Origin: Novosphingobium sp. PP1Y
GTDB taxonomy: Bacteria; Pseudomonadota; Alphaproteobacteria; Sphingomonadales; Sphingomonadaceae
Direction: 5' to 3'
NCBI RefSeq assembly: GCF_000253255.1
Contig: NC_015580.1
Coordinates: forward strand, 2,431,001 to 2,495,000
DNA length: 64,000 nt
The position numbers and the translations under genes were made by a program. Positions 43,637-53,430 of this stretch are shown here, piece by piece (position 1 is the stretch's first letter; the number at the start of each line of letters is the position of its first letter). Below the pieces are notes generated by a model. It worked only from the letters and a program-made list of their open reading frames with translations, ran no database searches and had not been told where the DNA came from.

Positions 43637-44907
43637 GCGCGTTGCCGGAATTGCAACGGCGCGTCTACCGGTTCGCTGCGATCGTAATCGGTGATGTAGT
43701 CGCGGGTCAGGGGGACCGCGTCCCGGCGATGGGCCAGTTGCAGCTGGAACACCATCAGCGGCCCGTGGCGGAAAAGCATTTCGCAGGCCGCAAGATAAAA
43801 TTCCCACATACGGCAGAAACGTTCGTCATAGAGTTCAGCCGCTTCGGCGCGCCGCGCCTGGAACCGTTCGTGCCAGTGCTTCAGCGTATCGGCATAATGC
43901 ACCCGCAGGATCTCGATATCAGTGATCCACAAACCCGACTTTTCAACGGCTGCCACCACCTCCGATAATGCCGGGATGTACCCGCCGGGGAAGATATATT
44001 TGCTGATCCAGGGATCGGCGCCTCCGGGCGGCTCCATGCGCCCGATCGAGTGGATGAGCGCAACGCCATCCGGTTTGAGTGTGCGTGCCACCGATTTGAA
44101 GAAGGTGGAATAATCCGGCGGCCCGACATGTTCGAACATTCCGACTGAGACGACCCGGTCGTAAAGACCCATCTCCTCACGATAATCCCGGAGTTCGAAC
44201 CGGACCTGGCGGGAGAGGCCCGCCGCCTCGGCGCGCGCGCGTGCAGCCGCGAGCTGTTCGGTCGAGAGCGTGACGCCCGTTACATTCGCCTTCGCCGCCT
44301 GCGCAAGCTCAAGCGCGAGCCCGCCCCAGCCCGAACCGATATCGAGCACCTCGCATCCGGGCTCGAGCAGTAGCTTTGCGGCCAGATGCCGTTTCTTGGC
44401 CGCCTGTGCTTCCTCGAGCGTCTCGTCCCCGGTAGGGAAATAGGCGCAGGAATATTGGCGATCGGAATCGAGAAACAGATCATAGAGCGCGCCCGAGAGA
44501 TCATAGTGATGCGCGACGTTGGCGCGTGCGCGGTGGCGATGGTTGCGCGGACTCCGATTGCGACCGGTCCGCGCCCGCAGGCGCTGGATCGGATGGCGAT
44601 CGAACGCCTCCAGCCCGTCGATCGCCAGTTGGAGGAGGTCGTGCAGCGAGCCACGCTCCAGCGTCAGCGTTCCCTCCATATAGGCCTCTCCGAACGCGAG
44701 CGAAGGATTGAGCGCGAGGCGCAGAGGCAGCTTCGGGTCGTGCAGGCGCACTGTCACTTTGGGACCGGGACGATGACCGAGGAATTCATGCGATCTTCCC
44801 CGATGATCGATGACGGTCAACTGCCCCGTTTGGATCATGGAGCGTAGCAACCGTGAAAGCAACGGCAAGGAACGCGCAGTTCCCGGTGACGAAACGAAGT
44901 TCTGCAT
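43633..44907 (-). CDS. cfa: cyclopropane-fatty-acyl-phospholipid synthase
   Basis: A 424-residue methyltransferase. The N-terminal lipid-binding part precedes RANVAHHYDLSGALYDLFLD, typical of the family, with YSCAYFPTGDETLEEAQAAKKR. The SAM site is EVLDIGSGWGGLALELAQ, and WISKYIFPGGYIPALSEV is the conserved active-site region. It would add a methylene group from SAM across double bonds of membrane phospholipids, a known acid and stationary-phase response. It overlaps the next gene by 4 bp. Confidence 0.94.
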   Translation of the reverse strand: MQNFVSSPGTARSLPLLSRLLRSMIQTGQLTVIDHRGRSHEFLGHRPGPKVTVRLHDPKLPLRLALNPSLAFGEAYMEGTLTLERGSLHDLLQLAIDGLEAFDRHPIQRLRARTGRNRSPRNHRHRARANVAHHYDLSGALYDLFLDSDRQYSCAYFPTGDETLEEAQAAKKRHLAAKLLLEPGCEVLDIGSGWGGLALELAQAAKANVTGVTLSTEQLAAARARAEAAGLSRQVRFELRDYREEMGLYDRVVSVGMFEHVGPPDYSTFFKSVARTLKPDGVALIHSIGRMEPPGGADPWISKYIFPGGYIPALSEVVAAVEKSGLWITDIEILRVHYADTLKHWHERFQARRAEAAELYDERFCRMWEFYLAACEMLFRHGPLMVFQLQLAHRRDAVPLTRDYITDYDRSEPVDAPLQFRQRA

Positions 44908-44989
44908 CAGTGGTCATCCTTATCGGCCAAGACGAAGCCTAGTCACAGACGCCGGGCGAGAGGATTCCTTACACATTCGCCGCAGATCG

Positions 44990-45628
44990 TCAGGGAGCTT
45001 CGCGCAGCTGGCGCATTCGTTCGGCATCGCTGCACTGGCAATCCAGGAACCCGTGAATGACACAGGTGTGGCACATCTGTTCGAGCCGCTGTTTGAGCGC
45101 CTGGCGCGCGCGATGTAGCCGGACCGTGACATTGTTGAGCGTGATCCCGAGACTAACGGCAACCCTGTCCCGGGGCTCACCGAGCAAATCGACACGCCAG
45201 ATGACAGCGGCATATTCCGCCTTGAGTGTCGGCAGCAGCTTATAGAGGCATTGACAGACCGCGTCGTCGATCTCCTTGTCGGGTTCGATCAGCGCTTCGG
45301 CCATATTGGCGAGTTCAACGGGATCCACGCCATGCTCGCGCCCCCGGCGCGTTGCCGCTGCGCGCTGATGGTCGACAAGCGTCGTCGCAAGCACCCGTCC
45401 GAGCCAGCCGCGAACCGTGCGCACATCGCGCAGATCGCCCGAGCGTTCCAGCGCTTTCAGGATGAAGCGCTGCAACACTTCCTCAGCCTCGTCATTACTG
45501 TAGAGGCGACGGCGCAGGAATTTGAGGAGATCGCGGTGACTCTCCACCAGCGCCCTTCTGACCGCCGCGACCATTTCCGACGGCTCTGCTGCTTTGTGTC
45601 GTGCGTCTTTTTCCCGTTCATCAGCCAT
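44990..45628 (-). CDS. ECF-type sigma factor with C-terminal cysteine cluster
   Basis: A 212-residue sigma-70-family protein. Region 2 is VESHRDLLKFLRRRLYSNDEAEEVLQRFI with RTVRGWLGRVLATTLVDHQR; region 4 is LPTLKAEYAAVIWRVDLLGE with ITLNNVTVRLHRARQALKQRL. The tail CHTCVIHGFLDCQC has four cysteines and a histidine, suggesting metal or redox control in place of a separate anti-sigma factor; none is adjacent. GGAGG precedes ATG 45628, which is therefore preferred to the longer ORF. It may control the nearby envelope genes, but that is inference. Confidence 0.85.
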   Translation of the reverse strand: MADEREKDARHKAAEPSEMVAAVRRALVESHRDLLKFLRRRLYSNDEAEEVLQRFILKALERSGDLRDVRTVRGWLGRVLATTLVDHQRAAATRRGREHGVDPVELANMAEALIEPDKEIDDAVCQCLYKLLPTLKAEYAAVIWRVDLLGEPRDRVAVSLGITLNNVTVRLHRARQALKQRLEQMCHTCVIHGFLDCQCSDAERMRQLREAP

Positions 45629-45817
45629 GAAGATCCTCCATCTCCTAGACGGCAGAGTGCGCCGAACATTACGCACAAATGGGAGAAGCTGTTCGCTGTA
45701 ATGATTGGCGTGAGCCATCGTCCTAACGAACGCAGGCCGGCATTTTACCGGCGGCGGGCGAGGGGCATCGGGATCCGCTCGCCACGCGGCAAAATTCCCG
45801 ACGCAAAGAGGTCTTCG

Positions 45818-46189
45818 ATGAAATTTCTACCCACCATCCTCACGGCCATGGCCGTTACCCTCGTCCCGGTGGGCGCCTACGCCCAGTCGGCACAGACTCA
45901 TACGCCAGGTATCGGCCACAGCGTCTTCATGCGCGGGACGGTTGTGCGCGCCTCGGGCAACGACCTTGTCGTCTGCATCGGTAGCGCCGACGGTGCCGAG
46001 CCCGGTCAGGAACTGACAGTCTATCGCGTATCCGAGCATCCGCATGGCCCCAAAGGGCCACCGAGCTTTCTGCGGACCGAGGTCGGCACAGTGCGGATAC
46101 AGCAGATCATCGACCAGCATTTTGCAAATGCCACCGTGACGTCGGGAGCGATCAAGCGCCACGATATAGTCGAGTTGCGGCGGCCCTGA
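45818..46189 (+). CDS. secreted protein of unknown function
   Basis: A 123-residue protein with a signal peptide (ILTAMAVTLVPVGAYA, cleaved near residue 22). The mature part looks like a small beta domain (FMRGTVVRASGNDLVVCIG, GQELTVYRVSEHP, then VGTVRIQQIIDQHFANATVTSG), a pattern seen in proteins with an RXX-type surface-binding or flagellar-assembly-like fold. No assigned family. AAAGAGG lies 8 bases before the ATG. Divergent from the sigma-factor gene by 189 bp. Confidence 0.6.
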   Translation: MKFLPTILTAMAVTLVPVGAYAQSAQTHTPGIGHSVFMRGTVVRASGNDLVVCIGSADGAEPGQELTVYRVSEHPHGPKGPPSFLRTEVGTVRIQQIIDQHFANATVTSGAIKRHDIVELRRP

Positions 46190-46269
46190 CACGGCCTCGT
46201 AGCGTCGCGACGCTGGCTTGGAGAGCGGCGTCACGATTGCGGTAATTTGATACTGGCAAGGAGACGATC

Positions 46270-48708
46270 ATGAACGCGGAGCCAGTCTATATTCTCGGCT
46301 TTGATGACCCGGCTGCTGGCGATGTCGCCACGGTCGGCGGCAAGAACGCGTCACTTTCGAACATGGTGCGGACCATGCGCAGCGCAGGCCTTGCTGTCCC
46401 CGACGGGTTTGCCACGACCGCGTGCGCCTTTCGCGATTATATCGATGCCAACGGTATCGAATCGTCTTTGCGAGCGCAGATTGCCGCCTTCCAGGCGGGA
46501 AGGGCGCCACTGCATCAAACAGGCGAGACGATTCGTCGCCTGTTCCTTGAAGGCGAGTTTCCGACAGCGATGGCCGAGGCGATTCGCGAGGCCTATCAGG
46601 GTCTCTCACGCGCCGCAGGCGTCGATGAGCTGGGCGTGGCTGTGCGCAGCAGCGCGACGGCCGAAGACCTGCCGGATGCCAGCTTCGCCGGCCAGCAGGA
46701 GACATTCCTCAATGTTCGCGGCGAACGCGAACTCCTCGATGCCTGCCGCCGCTGCTTTGCATCGCTGTTTACCGATCGCGCGATCAGCTACCGTGAGGCG
46801 AAGAACTTCGATCATTTGAAGGTCGCTCTGTCGATCGGCGTGCAGCGCATGGTCCGTTCCGACCTCGCCGGATCCGGTGTCATGTTCTCGATCGACACGG
46901 AGACGGGCTTCCCGAGAACAGTCGTGGTCAGCGCCGCCTGGGGGCTGGGTGAGACCGTCGTTCAGGGAAGCGTGAATCCCGACAAATATCTGGTCTTCAA
47001 GCCGCTGCTCGATGAGCCGCGAGTACGCCCGATCATCGAGCGCACATTGGGCGAAAAGGAACGCAAGCTTGTCTATGCACGGGGCGGCAGCGCGCGCACC
47101 GTGCTTCGCGATACGACAAGGCGCGAGCGCGAGTCCTTTGTACTCGACGATGAAGAAGTGCTCCAGCTGGCGCGTTGGGCCATGCTCATCGAAGACCATT
47201 ATGGCCGGCCAATGGACATGGAATGGGCCAAGGACGGCGAGACGGACGAATTGTTCATTGTCCAGGCGCGTCCCGAGACGGTGCAGTCCAGCCGCCACAC
47301 CGCCAGGTTGAGATCCTATCGCCTGAAAGAGAAGGGCAAGACGTTGCTCACCGGCTCGGCGATCGGTGAGGCGATCGCGACCGGTGCGGTATGCATCATT
47401 CGCAGCCCTGCCGATATCGACCGTTTCAGGGACGGTGCGATCCTCGTGACGGAGATGACCGATCCCGACTGGGTGCCGGTCATGAAGCGCGCTGCGGGCA
47501 TTGTCACCGATCATGGCGGTACGACGAGCCACGCGGCGATCGTCAGCCGCGAACTCGGTGTGCCGGCGATCGTTGGCACCGGTAACGGCACCGATGTGCT
47601 GAGCGAAGGCCAGGCGATAACCTTGTCCTGCGCGGAAGGCGATCGTGGCCACGTTTACGAGGGCGCGCTCGCCTTCGATGCCGAAGATATTGATCTTGCC
47701 GCAATACCCGATACTCGCACCGCGATCATGGTGAACCTTGCAAGTCCGGCGGCCGCATTGCGCTGGTGGCGTCTGCCGGCAAAGGGCGTCGGGCTAGCCC
47801 GTATGGAGTTCATCGTCAGCAATGCGATCAAGGCGCATCCGATGGCCTTGCTGCACCCCGAGCGCGTCACCGACGCTTCCGAGCTGCGCCAGATTCGCGC
47901 GCTGACCTCGGGGTTTGCCAATCCGGCCGAATTCTTCATCGAGACGCTCGCACTTGGCATCGCCAAGATCGCCGCGGTTTACCACCCATATCCCGTGATC
48001 GTGCGGTTGAGCGACTTCAAGACGAATGAGTATGCCCATCTCCTGGGCGGAGCCGCCTTCGAGCCGAGCGAAGAAAATCCGATGCTCGGGTTCCGGGGCG
48101 CCTCGCGCTATTATGATGAACGCTATCGCGAAGGCTTTGCGCTTGAATGTCGCGCGCTGAAACGTGTTCGCGAGGACATCGGCTTTCGCAATGTCATCGT
48201 CATGGTGCCTTTCTGCCGGACACCTGCAGAGGCGGATCGTGTGCTGGAAGTGATGGCGGAAAATGGGCTCGCTCGGGGCGGCGCCGACCTCGAAGTCTAC
48301 ATGATGTGCGAGATCCCGTCGAACGTCATCCTTGCCGAGCAGTTCGCGACGCGTTTCGACGGGTTTTCGATCGGCAGCAACGATCTGACCCAGTTGACGC
48401 TTGGCGTCGACCGCGACTCGGGCGATCTTGCACCGTTGTTCGATGAACGAAGTGAAGCAGTCACCCGCTTGATCGACGAGGCCATCGTCAAGGCCCATGA
48501 TGCCGGAATCAAGGTCGGCATCTGCGGACAGGCTCCCAGCAACTATCCCGAGTTCGCGGCTTTTCTCGTGCAGGAGGGTATCGATTCAATCTCGCTCAAT
48601 CCGGACAGCTTCGTGGCGACGATCCGCCATGTCGCCGAGGTCGAGCGAGCACTCGCGTCCGGAAGCCGAACCGACACTGCGACCCGCAGCACTGAAACCG
48701 CGCAATAG
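46270..48708 (+). CDS. ppsA: phosphoenolpyruvate synthase
   Basis: An 812-residue enzyme converting pyruvate, ATP and water to PEP, AMP and phosphate. In order: an N-terminal ATP-grasp domain (GKNASLSNMVRTMRSAGLAVPDGF, then SSATAEDLPDASFAGQQETFLNV), the swivelling phosphohistidine domain with the catalytic His in HGGTTSHAAIVSRELGVPAIVG, and a C-terminal PEP-binding barrel (ANPAEFFIETLA, then GFSIGSNDLTQLTLGVDRDSG). Length is normal. AAGGAGA precedes the ATG. It supports gluconeogenesis and, with the AckA/Pta genes at 56-58 kb, pyruvate-acetate rerouting under energy stress. Confidence 0.95.
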   Translation: MNAEPVYILGFDDPAAGDVATVGGKNASLSNMVRTMRSAGLAVPDGFATTACAFRDYIDANGIESSLRAQIAAFQAGRAPLHQTGETIRRLFLEGEFPTAMAEAIREAYQGLSRAAGVDELGVAVRSSATAEDLPDASFAGQQETFLNVRGERELLDACRRCFASLFTDRAISYREAKNFDHLKVALSIGVQRMVRSDLAGSGVMFSIDTETGFPRTVVVSAAWGLGETVVQGSVNPDKYLVFKPLLDEPRVRPIIERTLGEKERKLVYARGGSARTVLRDTTRRERESFVLDDEEVLQLARWAMLIEDHYGRPMDMEWAKDGETDELFIVQARPETVQSSRHTARLRSYRLKEKGKTLLTGSAIGEAIATGAVCIIRSPADIDRFRDGAILVTEMTDPDWVPVMKRAAGIVTDHGGTTSHAAIVSRELGVPAIVGTGNGTDVLSEGQAITLSCAEGDRGHVYEGALAFDAEDIDLAAIPDTRTAIMVNLASPAAALRWWRLPAKGVGLARMEFIVSNAIKAHPMALLHPERVTDASELRQIRALTSGFANPAEFFIETLALGIAKIAAVYHPYPVIVRLSDFKTNEYAHLLGGAAFEPSEENPMLGFRGASRYYDERYREGFALECRALKRVREDIGFRNVIVMVPFCRTPAEADRVLEVMAENGLARGGADLEVYMMCEIPSNVILAEQFATRFDGFSIGSNDLTQLTLGVDRDSGDLAPLFDERSEAVTRLIDEAIVKAHDAGIKVGICGQAPSNYPEFAAFLVQEGIDSISLNPDSFVATIRHVAEVERALASGSRTDTATRSTETAQ

Positions 48709-48870
48709 AATGAGGCCATGACCCTCTGCGGGCGAACTCACCCTGCGCTGCCCAACGGCTTGGCGTTCTGGATCGTGCAGCAGTGTCGGATCGCTCTCTG
48801 CACGAATCCCACAGACCTCGGCGCCCTGGGGAGCAAGCGTCCACCACGCGGACGATGAAGGTATATCGAC

Positions 48871-49665
48871 GTGAATCGCACACGAGCTCGACCGCGCAGG
48901 ATTCCCGGCAAGCAATACAGCCGGTGGAGCGACGGTGCGAACCATGCTGTGGAGGCGTTGCGGTCCCGGATTTTCGATTTCGCGTGGGCGCTATGGACAG
49001 CGCTGTTCGCGCCGGTGATTCCGCTCTTGTGGCTTGCCGGCTCGCCGCCACGGCTTGTCCGCAAGCTCACGCGGATCTGGGCGCGGGGCGTGCTTGTCGA
49101 ACTCGCCTGGATCGTCGGGCTCAACTATGTCGAACAAGGGCGCGGCCACATTCCGCATGAACCCTGCCTCATCATCTGCAACCATCAGTCGACCTGGGAG
49201 ACGCTGGCGGCGCTCGTGCTGTTTCCCGATGTCGCGATTATCGCGAAACGAGAGCTGCTGCGAATCCCGGTGCTGGGTTGGTTCCTGCGCCGGTCGCCGA
49301 TGATTATCATAGACCGTTCCGACGGTGCGGCGGCGCTTCGGACGATGATAGAGGAGGGCACTGCCGCGCTCGCCGACGGGCGATCGGTGCTGATCTTTCC
49401 GGAAGGAACGCGCAGATGTCCGAGTGAACCGATCCAATTCAAGCGCGGCGTCGATCTGCTCTACAAGAGGTTGGGCGCGCCGGCTTTGCCTGTCGTCGTC
49501 GATTCGGGGAAGTTCTGGGGTGTCGCTTCTCGTCGCAAACGGCGGGGCACGATTACGGTGACCTATCTTTCCCTCATCCCGGCCGGGTTGAGCCTGGCCG
49601 ATTTCGCTCGCCACGGCGAGCAGCAGATGCAGGCGGTGCATGCGGCTGCATCGCTGGTCGAATAG
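48871..49665 (+). CDS. plsC: 1-acyl-sn-glycerol-3-phosphate acyltransferase-like protein
   Basis: A 264-residue membrane acyltransferase. The catalytic motif is NHQSTWETLAALVLF, with Glu in the usual Asp place (HX4E rather than HX4D), and the second motif is IFPEGTRRCPSEPIQFKRG. An N-terminal helix region (LWTALFAPVIPLLWLAG) anchors it. It transfers an acyl group to lysophosphatidate in phospholipid synthesis. The start is GTG. It faces the cardiolipin synthase gene 45 bp away. Confidence 0.87.
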   Translation: MNRTRARPRRIPGKQYSRWSDGANHAVEALRSRIFDFAWALWTALFAPVIPLLWLAGSPPRLVRKLTRIWARGVLVELAWIVGLNYVEQGRGHIPHEPCLIICNHQSTWETLAALVLFPDVAIIAKRELLRIPVLGWFLRRSPMIIIDRSDGAAALRTMIEEGTAALADGRSVLIFPEGTRRCPSEPIQFKRGVDLLYKRLGAPALPVVVDSGKFWGVASRRKRRGTITVTYLSLIPAGLSLADFARHGEQQMQAVHAAASLVE

Positions 49666-49710
49666 GGTCGATGCATGTTATTCTCTCTTCGCTGGGAGCG
49701 GTCCGCCGAT

Positions 49711-51177
49711 TTAGAGAAGCGGACTGAGCAAACGGGCGACATTCTCGACAGTCTTCGCGAGCAACGGACGCTGACTCCATTGCTCCGGTGCCAAGCGCTC
49801 GCCTCTCGCGATATTGAGTGCCTGTTCCGCCTGAAGGCCCGCAGTCGCGGTCCTATCGTAGATGATCAAGCTGGCTTCACCGTTCAACAGGAAGGAACGT
49901 ATATCGATGTTGCTTGAACCGATAACGGCGATTTCGTCGTCGATGGTGAGGTGCTTGGCATGGAGAAAGCCATCATGGAATAGGTGAATGGCGACTCCGG
50001 CCCGCAGCAGTTCGTCATAATAGGAACGCTGCGCAAGACCGACCAAGGGGTGATCGGCAACACGCGATAATATAAGTTTTACCTCGACGCCGCGCAGGAC
50101 TGCTGTTTGCAGCGCCTTCAACAAGGCCTCGTCGGGAATGAAATAGGGTGTGGTGATCGTGATGCGGTGACGAGCGCCATGGACGAGCGCGACGATCAGC
50201 CGTTCTGCACCGGATATGGGGTAATCGGGACCGCTGGGTAACAGTTGGGCAACGGCTCCGGCGCGTGGATGGTGATGGGGGAAGAGCGCTGGACTGTCCA
50301 GTACGCGCCCTGTCTCGAGGAACCAGTCGGCGACAAACACCGCCTGGAATTCGAGTACAACCGGCCCGCTGGTTCGCGCTACAAGTTCCCTGTTGACGAG
50401 ACCCGGAGAGAACTCCGCCGCTATCAGATTCTGAGAGCCGATGTAGCCGCAGCGCCCGTCGATGATGACGATCTTGCGGTGATTGCGCAGGTCGACCCGC
50501 GTTGAGCGCCGCTGGAAGAAGGTGACGGGAAGTGCGCGTTCAATCTCGACGCCGCCCGATGCGAGGCGCCGTCTCAGGCGGCGCGCCCAGGGACGCGAGC
50601 CCAGAGCGTCGATCAATACCCGGCATGCGACGCCGCGTTCAGCCGCCCGCAGCAGCGCATCGACTACTCGCCCGCCGGTGAGATCGTCGGCAAACATATA
50701 CATCAGGATGTGAACATGGTCGGCGGCGTTCTCGATGTCGGCGACCAGTCGGTCGACCATGCCGTCATAGTCCGATAGAAATTCAACGCTATTGCTGCCG
50801 AGCGTCGGGAACTGGCCAAGCCGTTCGATCAGAAGCGCGGCTGGCAAGAAGCGTTCCGGTAGGTCTGGCCGACAGCAATGTTGCGAATGTTTGATTTCGC
50901 GCGAGGCTCTGGCGAGGAGATCTTGGGCAGCCTCGAACCGCCGCTTCCGCCACCGTGGATAGGTGGGGCGTCCGATTATCAGATAGAGAACGAGCGCCGG
51001 GATCGGCAGGAAGAAGACGAGAAGCAGCCAGCCGCGCGCGGCTTCGGGCGAGCGCCGGAACGGCACGACCACCAGCATTATAATCCGAATTGCCCATTCG
51101 ACCGCAATGTAGCCAAGGCCGAGAGGGTCGATAGCACCGAGATTTGTCACGGTTAGTTCCCTTTCATCGGGGTCCAT
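49711..51177 (-). CDS. cls: cardiolipin synthase (phospholipase D family)
   Basis: A 488-residue protein. Two N-terminal membrane helices (WAIRIIMLVVVPF and WLLLVFFLPIPALVLYLIIG) precede two HKD motifs: HRKIVIIDGRCGYIGSQN in the first half and HAKHLTIDDEIAVIGSSNID in the second. It would condense two phosphatidylglycerol molecules into cardiolipin. ATG 51177 is the only start that keeps the membrane helices. Convergent with plsC; together with cfa they form a membrane-lipid group. Confidence 0.93.
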   Translation of the reverse strand: MDPDERELTVTNLGAIDPLGLGYIAVEWAIRIIMLVVVPFRRSPEAARGWLLLVFFLPIPALVLYLIIGRPTYPRWRKRRFEAAQDLLARASREIKHSQHCCRPDLPERFLPAALLIERLGQFPTLGSNSVEFLSDYDGMVDRLVADIENAADHVHILMYMFADDLTGGRVVDALLRAAERGVACRVLIDALGSRPWARRLRRRLASGGVEIERALPVTFFQRRSTRVDLRNHRKIVIIDGRCGYIGSQNLIAAEFSPGLVNRELVARTSGPVVLEFQAVFVADWFLETGRVLDSPALFPHHHPRAGAVAQLLPSGPDYPISGAERLIVALVHGARHRITITTPYFIPDEALLKALQTAVLRGVEVKLILSRVADHPLVGLAQRSYYDELLRAGVAIHLFHDGFLHAKHLTIDDEIAVIGSSNIDIRSFLLNGEASLIIYDRTATAGLQAEQALNIARGERLAPEQWSQRPLLAKTVENVARLLSPLL

Positions 51178-51611
51178 GCCAAACGGCTCTGGTCACATCT
51201 CCCTCCGTCGATGTTACGCAATTCGTCAATCTGGAGCGAGATTTTCGCCGACAGCGGCGCCCTGCGGGAAAGCTCGACGGATACGCGACATCGTCAGAGC
51301 GTTGCAATTGGTTGCTCGGCGACGGAACGCCAGCTGCGTTGACGATAACGCCATAGGTAAGGAGAGCGTCGAGTGGCCTCCCTTGGTTCGGCGTTACCGC
51401 TGGCGCGACCACGAGACTCTCCTTCGTGCTGACGGCGCTTCGGTATATTGCCAGTCGAACCGCGAGAGGCCGGTCTCCGTGCTTGGCCGCGATAATGGCG
51501 CCTTCCCGGCCAAGCATGACGGCCACGGCGCAAACCGCGTCGCCGGCACTCGGGCTGAGAGGCACAGCGGCAATCGGCTTCACAAGCGCATTCTCAGGTG
51601 TCCTTGCCACG
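51178..51611. other. 434-bp region between cls and DUF6629 gene
   Basis: A minus-strand frame (51164-51643) of 159 residues has a protein-like middle section (GAIIAAKHGDRPLAVRLAIY, then VTPNQGRPLDALLTYGVI) but no recognised family and an unlikely start. It may be a decaying gene. Nothing else was seen. Confidence 0.25.
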
Positions 51612-52328
51612 TTATCCGGCAGACTTCTCCGCCACGGGCCCATCGGTTTCGTGGGCGGCCGTATCGGTGCCTGGCTCGCGAGCTTTCCACCAGATCATCG
51701 CCAATAGATACAGGGACATCAGCGCGCCGCCAAAGCAGAAGACCGAAATATATGCAAACCGGAAAAAAAGATTGGTCACCAAAAATACGAATGCGACCAA
51801 AAGTCCAAATATCCGAACCTCGGGCCGCGAAGCGAGAAGCAGAGGCAAAATGACCGCGGTGAAATAGATGACGACGGTAAGCTCGCGAGCGACAAGAAAA
51901 TCGAACAGCATGATTCCGCCATAGGAAATCGCATGCGGAAGAAATGTCACGGACATCCAGTCTTCGTGCACAAGATAAGGCAGGTATTGCCCTCCGCCTA
52001 GGACCGCGCCCATGACCGCAAAGCCGAGATAAAGCGGTTTGCGGCGGACCGGCTCGAGAAAGAAGATTGCCGAGGGCACCCAGACCGGCCAGGCCAGCCA
52101 GGAGAAGAACATGTACGCAAGCGTGAAGCGCTGGACCGCCGCAGGATCGCTTGCAGAGCCGGACGTCCAGACCAGGCCCTCGAACAACTGCTGGATGCCG
52201 AACAGGAAGGGCAGGGCGCAGATTCCGAGATAACGGCGATCTGTCCGGAATGCGATATAGCTGCTCGCGAGCCCGGCTGGCAGGAGCACGGTAGCGGCGG
52301 CGAAGCTGGCTTCGGCTGAGAAGCACAT
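51612..52328 (-). CDS. DUF6629-family membrane protein
   Basis: A 238-residue protein beginning MCFSAEASFAAATVLLPAGL, the characteristic opening of this family of unknown function. It has about seven helices, with ICALPFLFGIQQLFEGLVW, FSWLAWPVWVPSAIFFLEP and ISVFCFGGALMSLYLLAMIWW. The start at 52328 fits the family; the longer ORF adds 51 unrelated residues. The conserved Cys2 after Met is notable but not part of a lipobox. Confidence 0.8.
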   Translation of the reverse strand: MCFSAEASFAAATVLLPAGLASSYIAFRTDRRYLGICALPFLFGIQQLFEGLVWTSGSASDPAAVQRFTLAYMFFSWLAWPVWVPSAIFFLEPVRRKPLYLGFAVMGAVLGGGQYLPYLVHEDWMSVTFLPHAISYGGIMLFDFLVARELTVVIYFTAVILPLLLASRPEVRIFGLLVAFVFLVTNLFFRFAYISVFCFGGALMSLYLLAMIWWKAREPGTDTAAHETDGPVAEKSAG

Positions 52329-52556
52329 GTCAGTCCTGCTTCGCTGTGGGCGGGAAGGCCAACCTGGAGCAAGCCCTTGCGGCACGGATAGCCATTGCCG
52401 GGAGAAGATGGTCGACCGCGTTCGTGGCGAGACCATTTTGAGGTAGCCACGACGCATGGCTTCGTTCTTGCCGGGCCACAACGCTTCCGCTGGTCGGAAC
52501 CAGCCGGCGAACGTGCGCGCTGCGCTGACAGAGCCAAGCTAATGGGATCGTCCTCA

Positions 52557-53327
52557 TCACGGTGCAATAAGACCCTGTTCCAGCGCAGCATTGTCATAGA
52601 GGAAGACGGCGTTCGGATCGGGGAGGCGATGATCGGCGTGTGACGCTTCGCCGAGACGGCTCAGCAAATCGCTGATCAGCGAAAGCCGCGTGTGATGTTT
52701 GTCGTCGGCTCGAACCACGGTCCACGGTGCGGCGATGCTGTGCGTGCGCGCAAGCATTTCGTTGCGAGCCGTGCTGTAAGCGTTCCAGCGCTTTGTGGCT
52801 TCATCGTCAACCGGGCTGATCTTCCACTGTTTAAGGGGATCCTTCCGTCTTGCCGCAAGGCGCTTTTTCTGCTCCGACTTCGAGATATCGAGATAATATT
52901 TGACCAATGTGATGCCGCAATGGGCAAGAAGCTGCTCGAACATCGGCACGGTCGCCATGAATTCCTCATAGTCGGCGTCTGTGCAATATCCCATTACCCG
53001 CTCGACGCCAGCGCGGTTATACCAACTGCGGTTGAACAGAACGATCTCTCCTGCAGCCGGGAGATGACTCGTCCAGCGCTGGAAATACCAGGATCTGCGA
53101 TCATGGTCCGACGGTGGACCCAGCGCGACCACGCGCGTTTCGCGTGGGCTGAGATGCTTGACGATTCGTTTGATCGTCCCGTCTTTGCCTGCCGCATCCC
53201 TTCCTTCGAAAATGATCAGCAATTTGCGGCCATCGGCGATGATCTGCCGCTGCAGGGCGCTGAGCCCGACCTGGAGCGCGCGAAGCTGCTCGGCATAGGA
53301 GTGCTTCTCCTTTTCATTCATGCTCAT
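52557..53327 (-). CDS. ppk2: polyphosphate kinase 2
   Basis: A 256-residue class I PPK2. Walker A is LLIIFEGRDAAGKDGTIKRI, followed by LSPRETRVVALGPPSDHDRRSWYFQRW, the polyphosphate-binding FNRSWYNRAGVERVMGYC and the lid region KSEQKKRLAARRKDPLKQWK. The enzyme uses polyphosphate to rephosphorylate nucleotides (ADP or GDP), supplying NTP when respiration is limited. Single-domain length is normal. It fits the energy-reserve theme of the island. Confidence 0.94.
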   Translation of the reverse strand: MSMNEKEKHSYAEQLRALQVGLSALQRQIIADGRKLLIIFEGRDAAGKDGTIKRIVKHLSPRETRVVALGPPSDHDRRSWYFQRWTSHLPAAGEIVLFNRSWYNRAGVERVMGYCTDADYEEFMATVPMFEQLLAHCGITLVKYYLDISKSEQKKRLAARRKDPLKQWKISPVDDEATKRWNAYSTARNEMLARTHSIAAPWTVVRADDKHHTRLSLISDLLSRLGEASHADHRLPDPNAVFLYDNAALEQGLIAP

Positions 53328-53430
53328 CTGCGCCTCTTCACTTTCAGGCTTTGCGCGGACTTCCTCGGTCCGCCCTTCGCGATAACAATTCGACCCATAA
53401 TAATCGTCCCCGCCAAGGGTACTCGTGCTC

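Noticed and set aside
46235..46262. TTTGAT near the ppsA ribosome site as a possible FNR box
   Set aside because: Only the left half-site is present and it overlaps the ribosome site region.
51176..51853. 225-codon plus-strand frame
   Set aside because: Mostly Arg/Ser/Pro with no motif, and it overlaps the DUF6629 gene on the other strand.
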